Shown here: piece by piece, positions 62,416 through 64,000 of the stretch
Numbering within the stretch: the first letter of the stretch is position 1
Layout: each line of letters opens with the position of its first letter
From: Acinetobacter lanii
GTDB lineage: Bacteria; Pseudomonadota; Gammaproteobacteria; Pseudomonadales; Moraxellaceae
Assembly (NCBI RefSeq): GCF_011578285.1
Contig: NZ_CP049916.1
Location: 1,364,001 to 1,428,000, forward strand
Reading direction: 5' to 3'
Length of the DNA: 64,000 nt
The notes under the pieces: model-generated
Database searches by the model: none
The model's input: the letters and a program-made list of their open reading frames with translations, nothing else
Told to the model about the DNA's origin: nothing
Position numbers and translations under genes: made by a program

Positions 62416-63450
62416 ATGAGTTCTGACAATAATTTAATTTGCTCGAGCGAAGGTGTATTGGGCATCATTACCTTAGATCGTCCTACCCATTTAAACGCGT
62501 TATCTTTAGAAATGGTGCAAGGGATTCAAGCCCAGCTAGAGGCATGGCGCAATGACAGCACAGTTCAAGCGATTTTATTCAACTCTAGCAGTCCAAAAGC
62601 ATTTTGTGCAGGCGGTGATATTCGCTATCTGTACGATGCGTATAAAACTGGGCAGCATGATTACCGTGACTATTTTATCGCTGAGTATGAGATGCTGGAT
62701 AACATTCGAAACTATCCTAAACCGATTTTGATTGTGCTTGATGGTTATGTGCTCGGTGGTGGTTTGGGGCTAGCACAAGCCTGCCACATTTTAATCAGTA
62801 GCGAAAAATCACGTTTTGCTATGCCAGAAACAGCCATTGGATTTTTCCCGGATGTCGGTGCTACGCATTTCTTGTCCCGTTTAGATGATATAGGGGTGTA
62901 TTTGGCAGTTACGGGTGAACAGATCAGTAGCAGCGATGCCTTACATCTAGACTTAATTGATTATTATGTGCCCAGTGAGCGTTTAGCGGATTTGTTCAAT
63001 AGCATTCGCAGTAGTGAGATACTGGATAAACTTACGATTGAGCAGATCATCAGTCGTTTTATCACGGATCCGGATGTGAGTGAAATTAGAAACTTATCCA
63101 GTGTGATTCACCAACATTTTTCTCATGCCAGTATTGAACAGATTGAGGCCAGTTTAGCGGCTGAATCAGATGCTTTATATCAGCCTTGGGCGCATAAAGT
63201 ACTGAATGTTTTACAGCAACGCTCTTTGATTGCCAAAAAAACCAGTTTGACCTTACAGCACGTGGGGCGCGGTCTGTCCTTAAAGCAATGTATGCAACTT
63301 GAGCGTGACCTGCAAGACATTTGGTTTGAACATGGTGACTTGATGGAAGGCGTACGTGCATTATTGATTGATAAAGACAAACAGCCAAAGTGGCAAAGCC
63401 ATAATCCTCAGCTCGATCAGATCATTGAAGACTTGACCAAAGCCGCTTAA
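62416..63450 (+). CDS. 3-hydroxyisobutyryl-CoA hydrolase
   Basis: The 344-residue crotonase-fold protein is longer than hydratases and has the HIBCH pattern: FCAGGDIRYLYDAYK (~63-77), YVLGGGLGLAQACHIL (~112-127), PETAIGFFPDVGATHFLSRL (~138-157). It releases 3-hydroxyisobutyrate for MmsB. AAGGTGAAA precedes the ATG. The gene completes the valine branch from isobutyryl-CoA to propionyl-CoA. Confidence 0.9.
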   Translation: MSSDNNLICSSEGVLGIITLDRPTHLNALSLEMVQGIQAQLEAWRNDSTVQAILFNSSSPKAFCAGGDIRYLYDAYKTGQHDYRDYFIAEYEMLDNIRNYPKPILIVLDGYVLGGGLGLAQACHILISSEKSRFAMPETAIGFFPDVGATHFLSRLDDIGVYLAVTGEQISSSDALHLDLIDYYVPSERLADLFNSIRSSEILDKLTIEQIISRFITDPDVSEIRNLSSVIHQHFSHASIEQIEASLAAESDALYQPWAHKVLNVLQQRSLIAKKTSLTLQHVGRGLSLKQCMQLERDLQDIWFEHGDLMEGVRALLIDKDKQPKWQSHNPQLDQIIEDLTKAA

Positions 63451-63571
63451 TCCAGCGAAAGACTCAACTTTAAATCTTTATCAGATGTTAATTCAGGAGA
63501 AATCTTAGCCTTATTGATTCAACAGAAATTTATCAAAACAAAAAATGACTCCACATGGAAGAGAGGTCGAT

Positions 63572-64000
63572 ATGCAACAGGTGAATCAACAATATTCATC
63601 CGAGGAAAAGTCATCCCATCGCTTGGCGGGTATTTCGAGTATGGTGGGAACCACCATTGAATGGTATGACTTTTTTATCTATGGTGCTGCCGCAGCGCTG
63701 ATTTTCAATAAACTTTTTTTCCCGAATCTCGATGCATTAACAGGTGTATTGGCGGCCTTCGCCACCTACGCCGTCGGTTTTATTGGACGCCCTTTAGGGG
63801 GCATTGTTTTTGGACATTTTGGTGACAAAATTGGTCGAAAATCGATGTTGTTGCTGACCTTGATGATGATGGGTATTCCCACCGTCATGATTGGGTTATT
63901 GCCGACCTTTGAAACGATTGGGTATTGGGCGGCATTTGCACTGGTAGTGTTACGCTTTATTCAGGGTATGGCTATGGGCGGAGAATGGGGTGGCGCAGTC
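63572..64000 (+). CDS. MHS-family MFS transporter (partial, runs off the window)
   Basis: 143 codons are visible from ATG 63572 (GAGAGG upstream). The metabolite:H+ symporter family start is clear: [18 protein letters not shown] (~26-43), [25 protein letters not shown] (read in parts, ~66-90) and [16 protein letters not shown] (~128-143). Family members carry proline, ketoglutarate, shikimate and short acids; here uptake of a branched-chain acid feeding the operon is plausible. Confidence 0.9.
   Translation, partial: MQQVNQQYSSEEKSSHRLAGISSMVGTTIEWYDFFIYGAAAALIFNKLFFPNLDALTGVLAAFATYAVGFIGRPLGGIVFGHFGDKIGRKSMLLLTLMMMGIPTVMIGLLPTFETIGYWAAFALVVLRFIQGMAMGGEWGGAV

Noticed and set aside
1..64000. 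tRNA, rRNA or riboswitch genes
   Set aside because: No cloverleaf with a CCA end, rRNA segment or recognisable riboswitch core was seen by reading; a covariance search would be needed to exclude them fully.

Overview
The window looks like chromosomal DNA of an Acinetobacter-type gammaproteobacterium. The basis is AT-rich coding, IS3, IS630 and IS5-type elements common in that genus, an mms-type valine catabolism cluster and SfnB/MetNIQ sulfur-scavenging genes. The genus call is an inference from gene content; nothing was searched.

Region 1 (1-8.5 kb) is a decayed accessory zone. It holds an IS630-type element inserted in an IS1-type element, a very large tyrosine recombinase that has lost its 5' end to that IS1, a pseudogene with two stops, several tiny ORFs, and a metallophosphoesterase. 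It also holds a region organised like the antisense-RNA immunity locus of phage P4 (C4/CI RNA), cut by an IS3-family element, and a 5'-truncated HNH nuclease gene.

Region 2 (8.7-30.3 kb) is the most interesting part. It is a DNA phosphorothioation (backbone sulfur) defence locus of the Ssp type. sspB (DUF4007), sspC (ATPase) and sspD (PAPS-reductase-like) form a tightly overlapping + strand operon. sspA (cysteine desulfurase) lies on the - strand. sspF, sspG and sspH (the last a 1.8k-residue protein with an FtsK/HerA-type ATPase) form a second + strand operon divergent from sspA. Between sspD and sspA lies a - strand operon running on from sspA: a PLD-like helicase-type start, an SMC/DndD-like ATPase and an unrecognised 145-residue protein. 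Four IS families have wrecked it. An IS66-type element with an 8-bp target duplication can be removed on paper; this restores the ATPase frame and reveals a cysteine-rich C-terminal tail. The helicase 3' part and the ATPase 5' part are missing.

Region 3 (30.6-46.7 kb) is a sulfur-acquisition cluster: a flavin-dependent LLM-class monooxygenase, two complete MetNIQ-type importers, four SfnB/DszC-like acyl-CoA-dehydrogenase-fold flavoproteins and an MFS transporter. A second IS630-type copy sits inside it. The genes probably release sulfur from organosulfur compounds and import small sulfur compounds.

Region 4 (46.7-54.3 kb) begins with scars: a truncated integrase, a dead IS3-family copy, an IS5-type fragment and a degraded second copy of the MFS gene start. 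They are followed by a 1.6k-residue Ig-like adhesin made of near-identical 498-bp DNA repeats.

Region 5 (54.4-64 kb) is ordinary core metabolism: a DUF2171 protein, then a LysR regulator divergent from a valine/isobutyrate degradation operon (mmsA, mmsB, acyl-CoA synthetase, acyl-CoA dehydrogenase, enoyl-CoA hydratase, 3-hydroxyisobutyryl-CoA hydrolase). An MHS-family transporter runs off the right edge. A perfect 18-bp palindrome lies in the divergent promoter.
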